Below, one piece after another: positions 1-6,104 of a stretch of 6,528 nucleotides of DNA; the stretch's first letter is position 1; each line of letters opens with the position of its first letter. The notes beneath the pieces were generated by a model. The model did not search any database. It had not been told where the DNA came from and worked only from the letters and a program-made list of their open reading frames with translations. The stretch covers positions 1 through 6,528 of the forward strand of contig JARICB010000267.1 in assembly GCA_029264225.1 (NCBI GenBank), given 5' to 3'. Source of the stretch: Nocardioides sp. Its GTDB lineage: Bacteria > Actinomycetota > Actinomycetes > Propionibacteriales > Nocardioidaceae. Both the position numbers and the translations under genes were made by a program.

Positions 1-659
1 AGATCTATGACCGGTTCGTCGAGCGTTTCGTGGCCCGCACACAGGCCATGACCCTCGGTAACTCCATGGAGTGGGGTGTCGACATGGGCACCTTGATCTC
101 CCAGGCGCAGCTCGACACCGTGCAGGCTCACGTCGACGACGCGGTCGCCAAGGGCGCCCGCGTGCTGGCGGGCGGCAAGGCCCGACCCGACCTCGGGCCC
201 TACTTCTTCGAGCCGACGATCCTGGAAGGGGTTTCCCCTGACATGACCTGTTTCGGTCAGGAGACCTTCGGTCCGGTGATCTCCATCTACCGATTCCACG
301 ACGAGGCCGACGCGATCGCGCGCGCCAACGAGGGCGAATACGGGCTCAATGCCTCGATCTATACCCAGGACGGAAGCCGTGGTCGTGCCATGGCCCGCGA
401 GATCAAGTGCGGCACCGTCAACATCAACGAGGCGTTCGGGGCGACCTTCGCCAGCATCGACTCACCGATGGGCGGGATGCGCCAGTCAGGCATGGGCCGT
501 CGACAGGGTGCCGAAGGTATCCACCGCTACACCGAGTCGCAGTCGGTGGCCACCCAGCGGGGGATCCGATTCGCGCCGATGCTCGGGATGTCGGATGAGG
601 TCTATGCCAAGGTCATGACAGCCCAGCTGAGGATCATGAAGAAGATCGGGCGCGCCTGA
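1..659 (+). CDS. gabD2: Aldehyde dehydrogenase, C-terminal part; probable succinate-semialdehyde dehydrogenase (5' end outside window)
   Basis: The reading frame is open from the left edge (first full codon at base 3, reading IYDRFVERF) to TGA at 657-659, so the gene begins upstream and about 218 residues are seen. This is the C-terminal half of an NAD(P)-dependent aldehyde dehydrogenase. The block ETFGPV is present (Glu codon 261-263, Phe codon 267-269); its Glu and Phe contact the nicotinamide end of the cofactor in this superfamily. It is followed by a YGLNASIYT stretch, then GTVNIN, then SPMGGMRQSGMGRR and the GIHRYTESQ tail. The catalytic Cys and general-base Glu of the family lie upstream of the window. 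The long tail after RYTESQ, ending in MKKIGRA, and the overall wording resemble actinobacterial GabD2, which oxidises succinate semialdehyde to succinate in the cytosol. The substrate is inferred from that resemblance; another ALDH specificity is possible. The next gene starts after one base, so they are almost certainly co-transcribed. Confidence 0.88.
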   Translation, partial: IYDRFVERFVARTQAMTLGNSMEWGVDMGTLISQAQLDTVQAHVDDAVAKGARVLAGGKARPDLGPYFFEPTILEGVSPDMTCFGQETFGPVISIYRFHDEADAIARANEGEYGLNASIYTQDGSRGRAMAREIKCGTVNINEAFGATFASIDSPMGGMRQSGMGRRQGAEGIHRYTESQSVATQRGIRFAPMLGMSDEVYAKVMTAQLRIMKKIGRA

Positions 660-660
660 G

Positions 661-2361
661 ATGACGCACTACGACGTCCTGGTGGTCGGTTCCGGCTTCG
701 GGGGCTCGGTCACCGCGCTGCGCCTGACCGAGAAGGGCTACCGGGTCGGCGTACTCGAGGCGGGGGCGCGGTTCGAGGACTCCGACTTCGCCGACACCTC
801 GTTCGACCTGAAACGATTCCTGTTCGCCCCGACGCTGGGGATGTATGGCATCCAGCGCATCGACATGGTCAAGGACTGCCTGATCCTGGCGGGTGCAGGC
901 GTGGGTGGCGGTTCGCTGGTCTATGCCAACACGCTCTACGAGCCGCTCGATGCCTTCTACCAGGATCCGTCGTGGGCTCACATCACCGACTGGAAGGTCG
1001 AGCTTGCGCCTTACTACGACCAGGCCAAGCGGATGCTCGGTGTCGTCGAGACACCGTGGCACACGCCCTCTGATGAGGTGATGAGGAAGGTCGCCGAGGA
1101 CATGGGGGTGGCGGACACCTTCCACGCGACCCCCGTCGGCGTGTTCTTCGGACCGGGTGACAAGCGTGGAGACACCTACGCAGACCCCTACTTCGGCGGA
1201 GTCGGCCCCGCTCGTTCCACCTGCACCGGTTGCGGCGAGTGCATGACCGGGTGTCGGCACAACGCTAAGAACACGTTGGTGAAGAACTACCTCTACCTGG
1301 CGGAGCAGAACGGCGCTGTGGTTCACCCGCTCACCACGGTGACCCGGGTACGGCCGCGCCCTGAGGGCGGCTACACCGTCGAGGCGCGATGGACCAAGGC
1401 CAAGTTGAGTCGGCGCTCGGCAGTGCGGACCTACACCGCCGACCACGTCGTGTTCTCGGCTGCCGCCCTCGGCACCCAGAAACTTCTGCACCAGCTCAAG
1501 GGGGAGGGAGACCTACCCCAGATCAGTGACCGATTGGGCATGCTGGCGCGCACCAACTCCGAGTCGATTCTCGGCGCGCTGGCGCCCGACCTGTCGACCG
1601 ACTTCACCGAGGGCGTGGCCATCACCTCCTCCTTCCACCCGGACGCCGAGACCCATATCGAGCCGGTGCGTTACGGCAAGGGCTCCAACGCGATGGCGCT
1701 TATCCAGACCGTGCTGGTCGACGACGTGCCCGGCGAGAGTCGCCTCCGGAGCTGGAGTCGGCAGATGTGGGTCAAGCGCAAGCAACTTCTCGACCTCTAC
1801 GACATGAAGCACTGGTCGGAGCGCACCGTCATCGCTCTGGTCATGCAGACCCTCGACAACTCCATCACCACGATCGGGATCAAGGGCCGGTTCGGGTGGC
1901 GGATGACCAGCAAGCAGGGTCACGGTGAGCCGAATCCGACCCATATCCCCGTGGCCCACGACGCGGTCAAGCGGATGGCCACGATCGTCGGTGGCGAGCC
2001 CGGCGGCAACATCGGTGAACCCTTCGAGCGGCCCCTTACCGCCCACTTCATCGGAGGCTGCACGATCGGTGACTCACCCGAGACCGGCGTCGTGGACCCC
2101 TACCAACGAATGTTCGGCCACCCCGGGTTGCACGTCGTGGACGGATCGGCCATCTCGGCCAACCTCGGGGTGAACCCGTCGCTGACCATCACCGCGCAGG
2201 CCGAGCGAGCGATGGCCTTCTGGCCGAACAAGGGCGAGGTCGACCCCCGCCCGGCGTTGGGTGAGGCCTACGAGCAGCGGGACCCGGTCGCCCCGTTGCA
2301 TCCGGTGGTGCCTGCCGAAGCGTCCGCCGCACTCCGGCTGCCGATCGTCGCAGTCAGCTGA
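661..2361 (+). CDS. choD: GMC-family FAD-dependent oxidoreductase, ChoD ('cholesterol oxidase') type
   Basis: A complete 566-residue protein from ATG 661 to TGA 2359-2361. The N-terminus carries a Rossmann FAD-binding motif, GSGFGG at residues 10-15, with Glu33 ending the second strand (VGVLEAG) placed to hold the FAD ribose. The second flavin motif GAGVGGGSLVYAN is at 78-90. The C-terminus has HFIGG with His462 and GVNPSLTITAQAER with Asn505. These correspond to the catalytic His/Asn pair of GMC cholesterol oxidases (His447 and Asn485 in the Streptomyces enzyme). Residues 188-198 hold four cysteines spaced C-x2-C-x2-C-x3-C. No signal peptide is visible, so the enzyme is probably cytosolic. 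Length and motifs match mycobacterial ChoD, whose 'cholesterol oxidase' name is weakly supported biochemically, so the true substrate (sterol, alcohol or other) is open. The start lies one base after the upstream stop with no strong Shine-Dalgarno (only GAAGAAG at 638-644), suggesting translational coupling to gabD2. Confidence 0.9.
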   Translation: MTHYDVLVVGSGFGGSVTALRLTEKGYRVGVLEAGARFEDSDFADTSFDLKRFLFAPTLGMYGIQRIDMVKDCLILAGAGVGGGSLVYANTLYEPLDAFYQDPSWAHITDWKVELAPYYDQAKRMLGVVETPWHTPSDEVMRKVAEDMGVADTFHATPVGVFFGPGDKRGDTYADPYFGGVGPARSTCTGCGECMTGCRHNAKNTLVKNYLYLAEQNGAVVHPLTTVTRVRPRPEGGYTVEARWTKAKLSRRSAVRTYTADHVVFSAAALGTQKLLHQLKGEGDLPQISDRLGMLARTNSESILGALAPDLSTDFTEGVAITSSFHPDAETHIEPVRYGKGSNAMALIQTVLVDDVPGESRLRSWSRQMWVKRKQLLDLYDMKHWSERTVIALVMQTLDNSITTIGIKGRFGWRMTSKQGHGEPNPTHIPVAHDAVKRMATIVGGEPGGNIGEPFERPLTAHFIGGCTIGDSPETGVVDPYQRMFGHPGLHVVDGSAISANLGVNPSLTITAQAERAMAFWPNKGEVDPRPALGEAYEQRDPVAPLHPVVPAEASAALRLPIVAVS

Positions 2362-2364
2362 CGA

Positions 2365-2370
2365 TAGGCT
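2365..2370 (+). promoter_or_regulatory. Candidate -10 element of a leaderless guaA promoter
   Basis: TAGGCT fits the TANNNT -10 consensus and ends six bases before the GTG start of guaA. That spacing puts the expected transcription start on or next to the start codon. No Shine-Dalgarno sequence is visible between the choD stop and the GTG, which also fits a leaderless mRNA, a common arrangement in actinobacteria. No good -35 hexamer is seen in the end of choD. The assignment is inferred from spacing and consensus only. Confidence 0.5.
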
Positions 2371-2376
2371 CCACGG

Positions 2377-3951
2377 GTGACGACTCCCCTCGCTGATCAC
2401 GACCTCGTCCTGGTGGTCGACTTCGGAGCCCAGTACGCCCAGCTCATCGCCCGTCGGGTGCGGGAGGCGCGGGTCTACTCCGAGATCGTGCCGCACTCCT
2501 TGCCGGTCGCCGAGATGCTGGCGCGCAAGCCGAAGGCGATCATCCTCAGCGGCGGCCCCTCCAGCGTGTACGCCGAGGATGCCCCCGACATCGACAGGGC
2601 GATCTTCGAGGCGGGCGTGCCGGTCTTCGGCATGTGCTACGGATTCCAACTGATGGCTCGTGGCCTCGGTGGGGAGGTGGCCCACACCGGCGCACGTGAA
2701 TACGGACGGACCGCCGTGAGGGTGACCACGCCCGGCACGCTGCTGGCCGAGGTGCCAGCGGAGCACAAGGTCTGGATGTCGCACGGCGACTCGGTGGCTG
2801 CGGCGCCTCCCGGCTTCACCGTGCTCGCGTCGACCGACGTCACCCCGGTGGCGGCCTTCGAGGATGTGGACCGCGCACTGGCGGGCGTGCAGTGGCACCC
2901 GGAGGTGCTGCACTCCGAGCACGGACAGCAGGTGCTCGAGCACTTCCTGCACGACATCGCCGGTTGCCGCCAGAGCTGGACGATGGTCAACATCGTCGAG
3001 GAGCAGGTCGAGCACATCAGGGGGCAGATCGGGCCCACCGGCCGCGCCATCTGTGCACTCTCCGGGGGCGTCGACTCGGCAGTGGCCGCCGCGATCGTGC
3101 AACGCGCCATCGGTGATCGACTTACCTGCGTCTACGTCGACCACGGAATGATGCGCAAGGGCGAGACCGACCAGGTCAAGAGGGACTTCGAAGAGGTCTT
3201 CGCTGCGCTCGATGTCGTGGATGCTGCCGATCAGTTCTTGGACGCGCTTGCCGGGGTGCATGAGCCGGAGGAGAAACGGAAGATCATCGGCCGCGAGTTC
3301 ATCCGCACCTTCGAGGCGGCAGAGGTGCGCGTCTTCGGTGGCCTTGCTGCCGGAGACGCCACGGCCTACCTCGTCCAGGGCACGCTCTACCCCGACGTGG
3401 TCGAGTCCGGTGTCGGCGCCGGTACGTCGACCATCAAGTCCCACCACAACGTCGGCGGCCTGCCCGACGACCTTCAGTTCGAGCTGGTCGAACCGCTGCG
3501 GACCCTGTTCAAGGACGAGGTGCGCGCCGTGGGTGAGCAGCTCGGCCTGCCGTCGACGATGGTGTGGCGCCAACCCTTCCCCGGCCCGGGCCTGGGGATC
3601 CGCATCATCGGCGAGGTGACGCGGGAGCGACTCGACCTGTTGCGCGAGGCGGACGCCATCGCCCGCGAAGAACTCACCCGCGCCGGGTTGGACCGGGAGA
3701 TCTGGCAGATGCCGGTCGTGCTGCTGGCCGACGTCCGCTCCGTCGGTGTCCAGGGCGATGGCCGCACCTACGGCCATCCCGTCGTGCTGCGGCCCGTGAC
3801 TTCCGAGGACGCCATGACCGCCGACTGGGCGCGGCTGCCCTACGAGGTGATGGAACGCATCTCCAGTCGCATCACCAACGAGGTGGCCGACATCAACCGG
3901 GTCACCATCGACATCACCTCGAAGCCGCCCGGCACCATCGAATGGGAGTAG
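2377..3951 (+). CDS. guaA: GMP synthase (glutamine-hydrolysing)
   Basis: A complete 524-residue protein from GTG 2377 to TAG 3949-3951, close to the usual family length. It catalyses the last step of GMP synthesis in the cytosol: XMP + ATP + glutamine to GMP. Domain order is canonical. A class I glutamine amidotransferase domain begins with [16 protein letters not shown] and has the nucleophile Cys87 in GMCYGFQ and the His174/Glu176 pair in QWHPEV. The ATP pyrophosphatase domain starts near residue 220, with the P-loop SGGVDS at 229-234 and [11 protein letters not shown] downstream. The C-terminal XMP-binding/dimerisation domain contains [11 protein letters not shown] (397-407) and ends in the typical [11 protein letters not shown]. 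All key residues are present. The GTG start is chosen because it directly precedes the conserved N-terminus and follows the TAGGCT promoter element at the spacing expected for a leaderless transcript. It lies 15 bp after choD and may also be reached by read-through. Confidence 0.98.
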   Translation: MTTPLADHDLVLVVDFGAQYAQLIARRVREARVYSEIVPHSLPVAEMLARKPKAIILSGGPSSVYAEDAPDIDRAIFEAGVPVFGMCYGFQLMARGLGGEVAHTGAREYGRTAVRVTTPGTLLAEVPAEHKVWMSHGDSVAAAPPGFTVLASTDVTPVAAFEDVDRALAGVQWHPEVLHSEHGQQVLEHFLHDIAGCRQSWTMVNIVEEQVEHIRGQIGPTGRAICALSGGVDSAVAAAIVQRAIGDRLTCVYVDHGMMRKGETDQVKRDFEEVFAALDVVDAADQFLDALAGVHEPEEKRKIIGREFIRTFEAAEVRVFGGLAAGDATAYLVQGTLYPDVVESGVGAGTSTIKSHHNVGGLPDDLQFELVEPLRTLFKDEVRAVGEQLGLPSTMVWRQPFPGPGLGIRIIGEVTRERLDLLREADAIAREELTRAGLDREIWQMPVVLLADVRSVGVQGDGRTYGHPVVLRPVTSEDAMTADWARLPYEVMERISSRITNEVADINRVTIDITSKPPGTIEWE

Positions 3952-3980
3952 CCCACGGTTGCCCCACGACCGGGAGTTCA

Positions 3981-4004
3981 CTTCGCTGCGTTTCGAGACA
4001 CCTC
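3981..4004. repeat. Possible degenerate dispersed repeat
   Basis: The stretch beginning CTTCGCTGCGTTTCGAGACA and running into CCTC, in the spacer after guaA, resembles from memory a dispersed intergenic element seen in Nocardioides-type genomes, built around a 'gtttcgagac' core next to 'cttcgctgcg' and 'cctc' words. Only this one copy is in the window, so its repeat status cannot be shown here. Confidence 0.25.
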
Positions 4005-4016
4005 TTTTGAGGGGTG
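3999..4016 (+). terminator. Weak hairpin after guaA, possible terminator
   Basis: CACCTC (3999-4004) can pair with GGGGTG (4011-4016) over six base pairs with one T-G wobble and a six-base loop. Alternatively CCTC can pair with GAGG around a TTTT loop. It lies 47 bp after the guaA stop and is the only clear hairpin in this spacer. No T-tract follows, so intrinsic termination would be inefficient. Position is the main support. Confidence 0.3.
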
Positions 4017-4037
4017 CGCCGGACCCTGTTTCCGCCC

Positions 4038-4043
4038 TACATT
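4038..4043 (+). promoter_or_regulatory. Candidate -10 element for the symporter operon
   Basis: TACATT matches TANNNT and lies about 20 bp before the Shine-Dalgarno sequence of the symporter gene, which would leave a 5' leader of roughly 25 nt. No recognisable -35 hexamer sits 16-18 bp upstream, where the sequence is GC-rich. A promoter is expected somewhere here because guaA and the transporter are functionally unrelated; this hexamer is the best candidate seen. Confidence 0.35.
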
Positions 4044-4063
4044 GATGGGGCTCATTCCAGCTC

Positions 4064-4070
4064 GGGAGGA
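4064..4070 (+). promoter_or_regulatory. Strong ribosome binding site that decides a TTG start
   Basis: GGGAGGA is a strong anti-16S match and ends five bases before TTG at 4076. The first in-frame ATG, at 4094, is 23 bases beyond the site and too far for normal initiation. This supports TTG 4076 as the real start of the symporter. Confidence 0.8.
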
Positions 4071-4075
4071 CTCCG

Positions 4076-5803
4076 TTGCACTCAATCCCACCGATGGCGA
4101 CGCTCATCGACGCGTCGTGGCTCGACTACCTGCTCGTCGCCATCTACTTCGCCTTCGTGCTGGGCATCGGGTTCATCGCCCGCCGCTCGGTCTCCGACTC
4201 GCTGGACTTCTTCCTCTCCGGACGCTCGCTACCCGCATGGGTGACGGGCCTGGCCTTCATCTCCGCCAACCTCGGTGCCGTCGAGATCATGGGTATGTCG
4301 GCCAGCGGTGCAGAGTTCGGGTTGCCGACCGTGCACTACTTCTGGGTCGGCGCCATCCCCGCGATGCTGTTCCTGGGCGTGGTGATGATGCCGTTCTACT
4401 ACGGCTCAAAGGTGCGCTCGGTCCCTGAATTCATGCTCCGTCGGTTCGGACCGGGGGCGCACCTGGTCAACGCCATCTCGTTCGCCGTCGCGCAACTGCT
4501 CATCGCCGGAGTCAACCTCTACCTGCTCGGCTCGATCATCCATGCCCTGCTGGGCTGGCCGCAGTGGCTGGCGCTGGTCGTCTCGGCAGCCATCGTGTTG
4601 TCCTACATCACCCTTGGTGGGTTGAGCGCCGCGATCTACAACGAGGTGCTCCAGTTCTTCGTGATCGTCGCCTCGCTGCTGCCGCTGACACTCATCGGCC
4701 TGCACCGCGTGGGTGGGTGGAGTGGTCTCAACGACAAGGTCGCCGATTTCGCGGCCAACGCGCCGGCGGACGCCGGAGTGCCCTCGGCTGCGAACCAGCT
4801 CAACTCCTGGCCGGGCCAGGCACTGTCCGGCTTCGACTCGCCGTTCTTCTCCGTGGTCGGCATCGTCTTCGGTCTCGGGTTCGTGCTGTCCTTCGGCTAC
4901 TGGACGACCAACTTCGTCGAGGTGCAGCGGGCGATGGCGTCGGAGTCGATCTCCGCGGCCAGGAAGACACCGATCATCGGTGCCTTCCCCAAGATGTTCA
5001 TCCCGTTCATCGTGATCGTCCCGGGCATGGTCGCCGGTGTTCTCGTCCACGAGATCGGGGAGCTCAAGAACGGCGGCTCGCCACCGGGAGGAGCGGCCGG
5101 CGATGGAGTGAAGTACAACGACGCGCTGCTGCTGTTGATGCGCGACATACTGCCCAACGGTTTGCTGGGTCTGGCGATCGCAGGTCTGCTGGCGGCATTC
5201 ATGGCGGGTATGGCGGCCAACATCTCAGCCTTCAACACCGTCTTCTCCTACGACCTGTGGCAGGGCTACATCCGTAGGAACAACTCCGACGACTACTACC
5301 TGCGGATCGGTCGACTGGCCACGGTCGCCGCCACCATCATCGCGATCTTCACGGCGTCGCTGGCCGGCAACTTCGCCAACATCATGGAGTATCTCCAGAC
5401 CCTGTTCGGCTTCTTCAACGCGCCGCTCTTCGCCACCTTCATCCTCGGTATGTTCTGGAAGCGGATGACGCCAGCCGCAGGCTGGATCGGATTGGTGGCC
5501 GGGACCCTGTCGGCCGTTGCTGTCTGGCTGGCCGGCGAGCAGGGTTTGTACGACCTACCAGGGCAGGGGGTGGCCTTCCTGGCCGCCTCGACCGCCTTCG
5601 TCGTCGACATCGTGCTCAGCGTGCTCGTCTCCCTCGTCACCACGCCCAAGCCCGCCTCCGAGCTCCGCGGCCTGGTCTACTCCGAGACCCCGCGCGAGGA
5701 CCGCGTCGACCCGCACGAGGCGTCGTTGCCGTGGTGGCGCCGCACACTGCCGCTGGCGGGAATCGCGCTGGCGATGGTCACCGTCCTCAACTTCGTCTTC
5801 TAA
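4076..5803 (+). CDS. Sodium:solute symporter family (SSS/SSF) permease
   Basis: A complete 575-residue integral membrane protein from TTG 4076 to TAA 5801-5803, with about 13-14 hydrophobic segments, as expected for the LeuT-fold SSS family. The N-terminus has one helix (about 17-35), then the SSS landmark DFFLSGRSLPAW (44-55), then FISANLGAVEIMGMSASG (61-78), equivalent to the broken first core helix, and SVPEFMLRRFG (115-125). YWTTN...QR near 275-285 and the MAGMAANISAFNTVFSYDLW segment (376-395) also align with the fold. Compared from memory with Vibrio SglT, Asn65 matches Asn64. The galactose ligands Gln69 and Glu88 become Glu70 and Phe89, so the substrate is probably not galactose. The Na2-site Ser364/Ser365 of SglT become Ala377/Gly378, which puts classical Na+ coupling in doubt. 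The substrate is not identifiable; the neighbouring ROK gene hints at a sugar or polyol. The stop codon overlaps the ribosome binding site of the next gene. Confidence 0.93.
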   Translation: MHSIPPMATLIDASWLDYLLVAIYFAFVLGIGFIARRSVSDSLDFFLSGRSLPAWVTGLAFISANLGAVEIMGMSASGAEFGLPTVHYFWVGAIPAMLFLGVVMMPFYYGSKVRSVPEFMLRRFGPGAHLVNAISFAVAQLLIAGVNLYLLGSIIHALLGWPQWLALVVSAAIVLSYITLGGLSAAIYNEVLQFFVIVASLLPLTLIGLHRVGGWSGLNDKVADFAANAPADAGVPSAANQLNSWPGQALSGFDSPFFSVVGIVFGLGFVLSFGYWTTNFVEVQRAMASESISAARKTPIIGAFPKMFIPFIVIVPGMVAGVLVHEIGELKNGGSPPGGAAGDGVKYNDALLLLMRDILPNGLLGLAIAGLLAAFMAGMAANISAFNTVFSYDLWQGYIRRNNSDDYYLRIGRLATVAATIIAIFTASLAGNFANIMEYLQTLFGFFNAPLFATFILGMFWKRMTPAAGWIGLVAGTLSAVAVWLAGEQGLYDLPGQGVAFLAASTAFVVDIVLSVLVSLVTTPKPASELRGLVYSETPREDRVDPHEASLPWWRRTLPLAGIALAMVTVLNFVF

Positions 5804-5807
5804 GGAG
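5802..5807 (+). promoter_or_regulatory. Ribosome binding site overlapping the symporter stop codon
   Basis: AAGGAG shares its first two bases with the TAA stop of the permease and lies six bases before ATG 5814. Ribosomes finishing the permease are positioned to reinitiate, implying coupled synthesis of the two proteins. It also selects ATG 5814 over longer in-frame starts that would run inside the permease gene. Confidence 0.85.
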
Positions 5808-5813
5808 CGCGCA

Positions 5814-6104
5814 ATGTCTGATTCACACGTCGCGGGCGCATTCGACATCCGCAACGTCATCGCCGCCCTGCTGGGGCTCTATGGCGTGATCCTGACTCTG
5901 GCCGGCCTGCTCGGCGACCACGCGCCGGAGAAGACGGGCGGAGTCAACGCCAACCTGTGGACCGGGCTGGGGCTGATGGCCGTGGCAGCCTGCTTCGTGG
6001 TCTGGAGCCGGGTGCGCCCGATCATCGTCCCCGAGCAGGTCGAGGCACCCGACGACGACCCGACCCGCCCCGCACCTCAGCGCAAGCGGCCGCCCGTTAC
6101 CTAG
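5814..6104 (+). CDS. Small two-helix membrane protein, putative accessory subunit of the symporter
   Basis: A 96-residue protein from ATG 5814 to TAG 6102-6104, chosen for its AAGGAG at six-base spacing. I do not recognise a named family with certainty. It has a short polar N-terminus, a first hydrophobic helix at about 14-34 (NVIAALLGLYGVILTLAGLLG) and a polar loop (DHAPEKTGGVNAN). A second helix follows at about 48-65 (LWTGLGLMAVAACFVVWSRV). The C-terminal tail is charged and proline-rich (residues 70-96), acidic then basic (QRKRPPVT). The basic residues after helix 2 suggest both termini face the cytoplasm. It sits ten bases after the permease stop and is probably translationally coupled to it. 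Several SSS permeases are paired with unrelated small membrane proteins (for example YjcH with ActP, YhdT with PanF), so an accessory role in assembly, stability or activity is a reasonable inference, not shown by the sequence. Confidence 0.82.
   Translation: MSDSHVAGAFDIRNVIAALLGLYGVILTLAGLLGDHAPEKTGGVNANLWTGLGLMAVAACFVVWSRVRPIIVPEQVEAPDDDPTRPAPQRKRPPVT

Noticed and set aside
634..1491. 285-codon open frame on the minus strand
   Set aside because: Antisense to choD with low-complexity, Arg/His/Val-rich composition and no motif; a GC-codon shadow.
4094..4096. ATG as start of the symporter
   Set aside because: It is 23 bases from the Shine-Dalgarno sequence, whereas TTG 4076 is five bases from it.
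2074..4107. 677-codon open frame on the minus strand
   Set aside because: It lies opposite guaA and the end of choD. Its His/Asp/Arg/Gly-rich translation shows no recognisable domain and is what the complement of high-GC3 coding DNA gives. The plus-strand proteins have full catalytic motifs.
5517..5813. Longer version of the small membrane protein starting inside the permease gene
   Set aside because: The upstream part is Ser/Arg/Pro-rich out-of-frame translation of the permease. The AAGGAG before ATG 5814 marks the real start.
6086..6093. GCGGCCGC palindrome near the end of the small gene
   Set aside because: An 8-bp self-complementary GC word (a NotI site) is expected in such GC-rich DNA. 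It has no loop for a hairpin and no partner copy.
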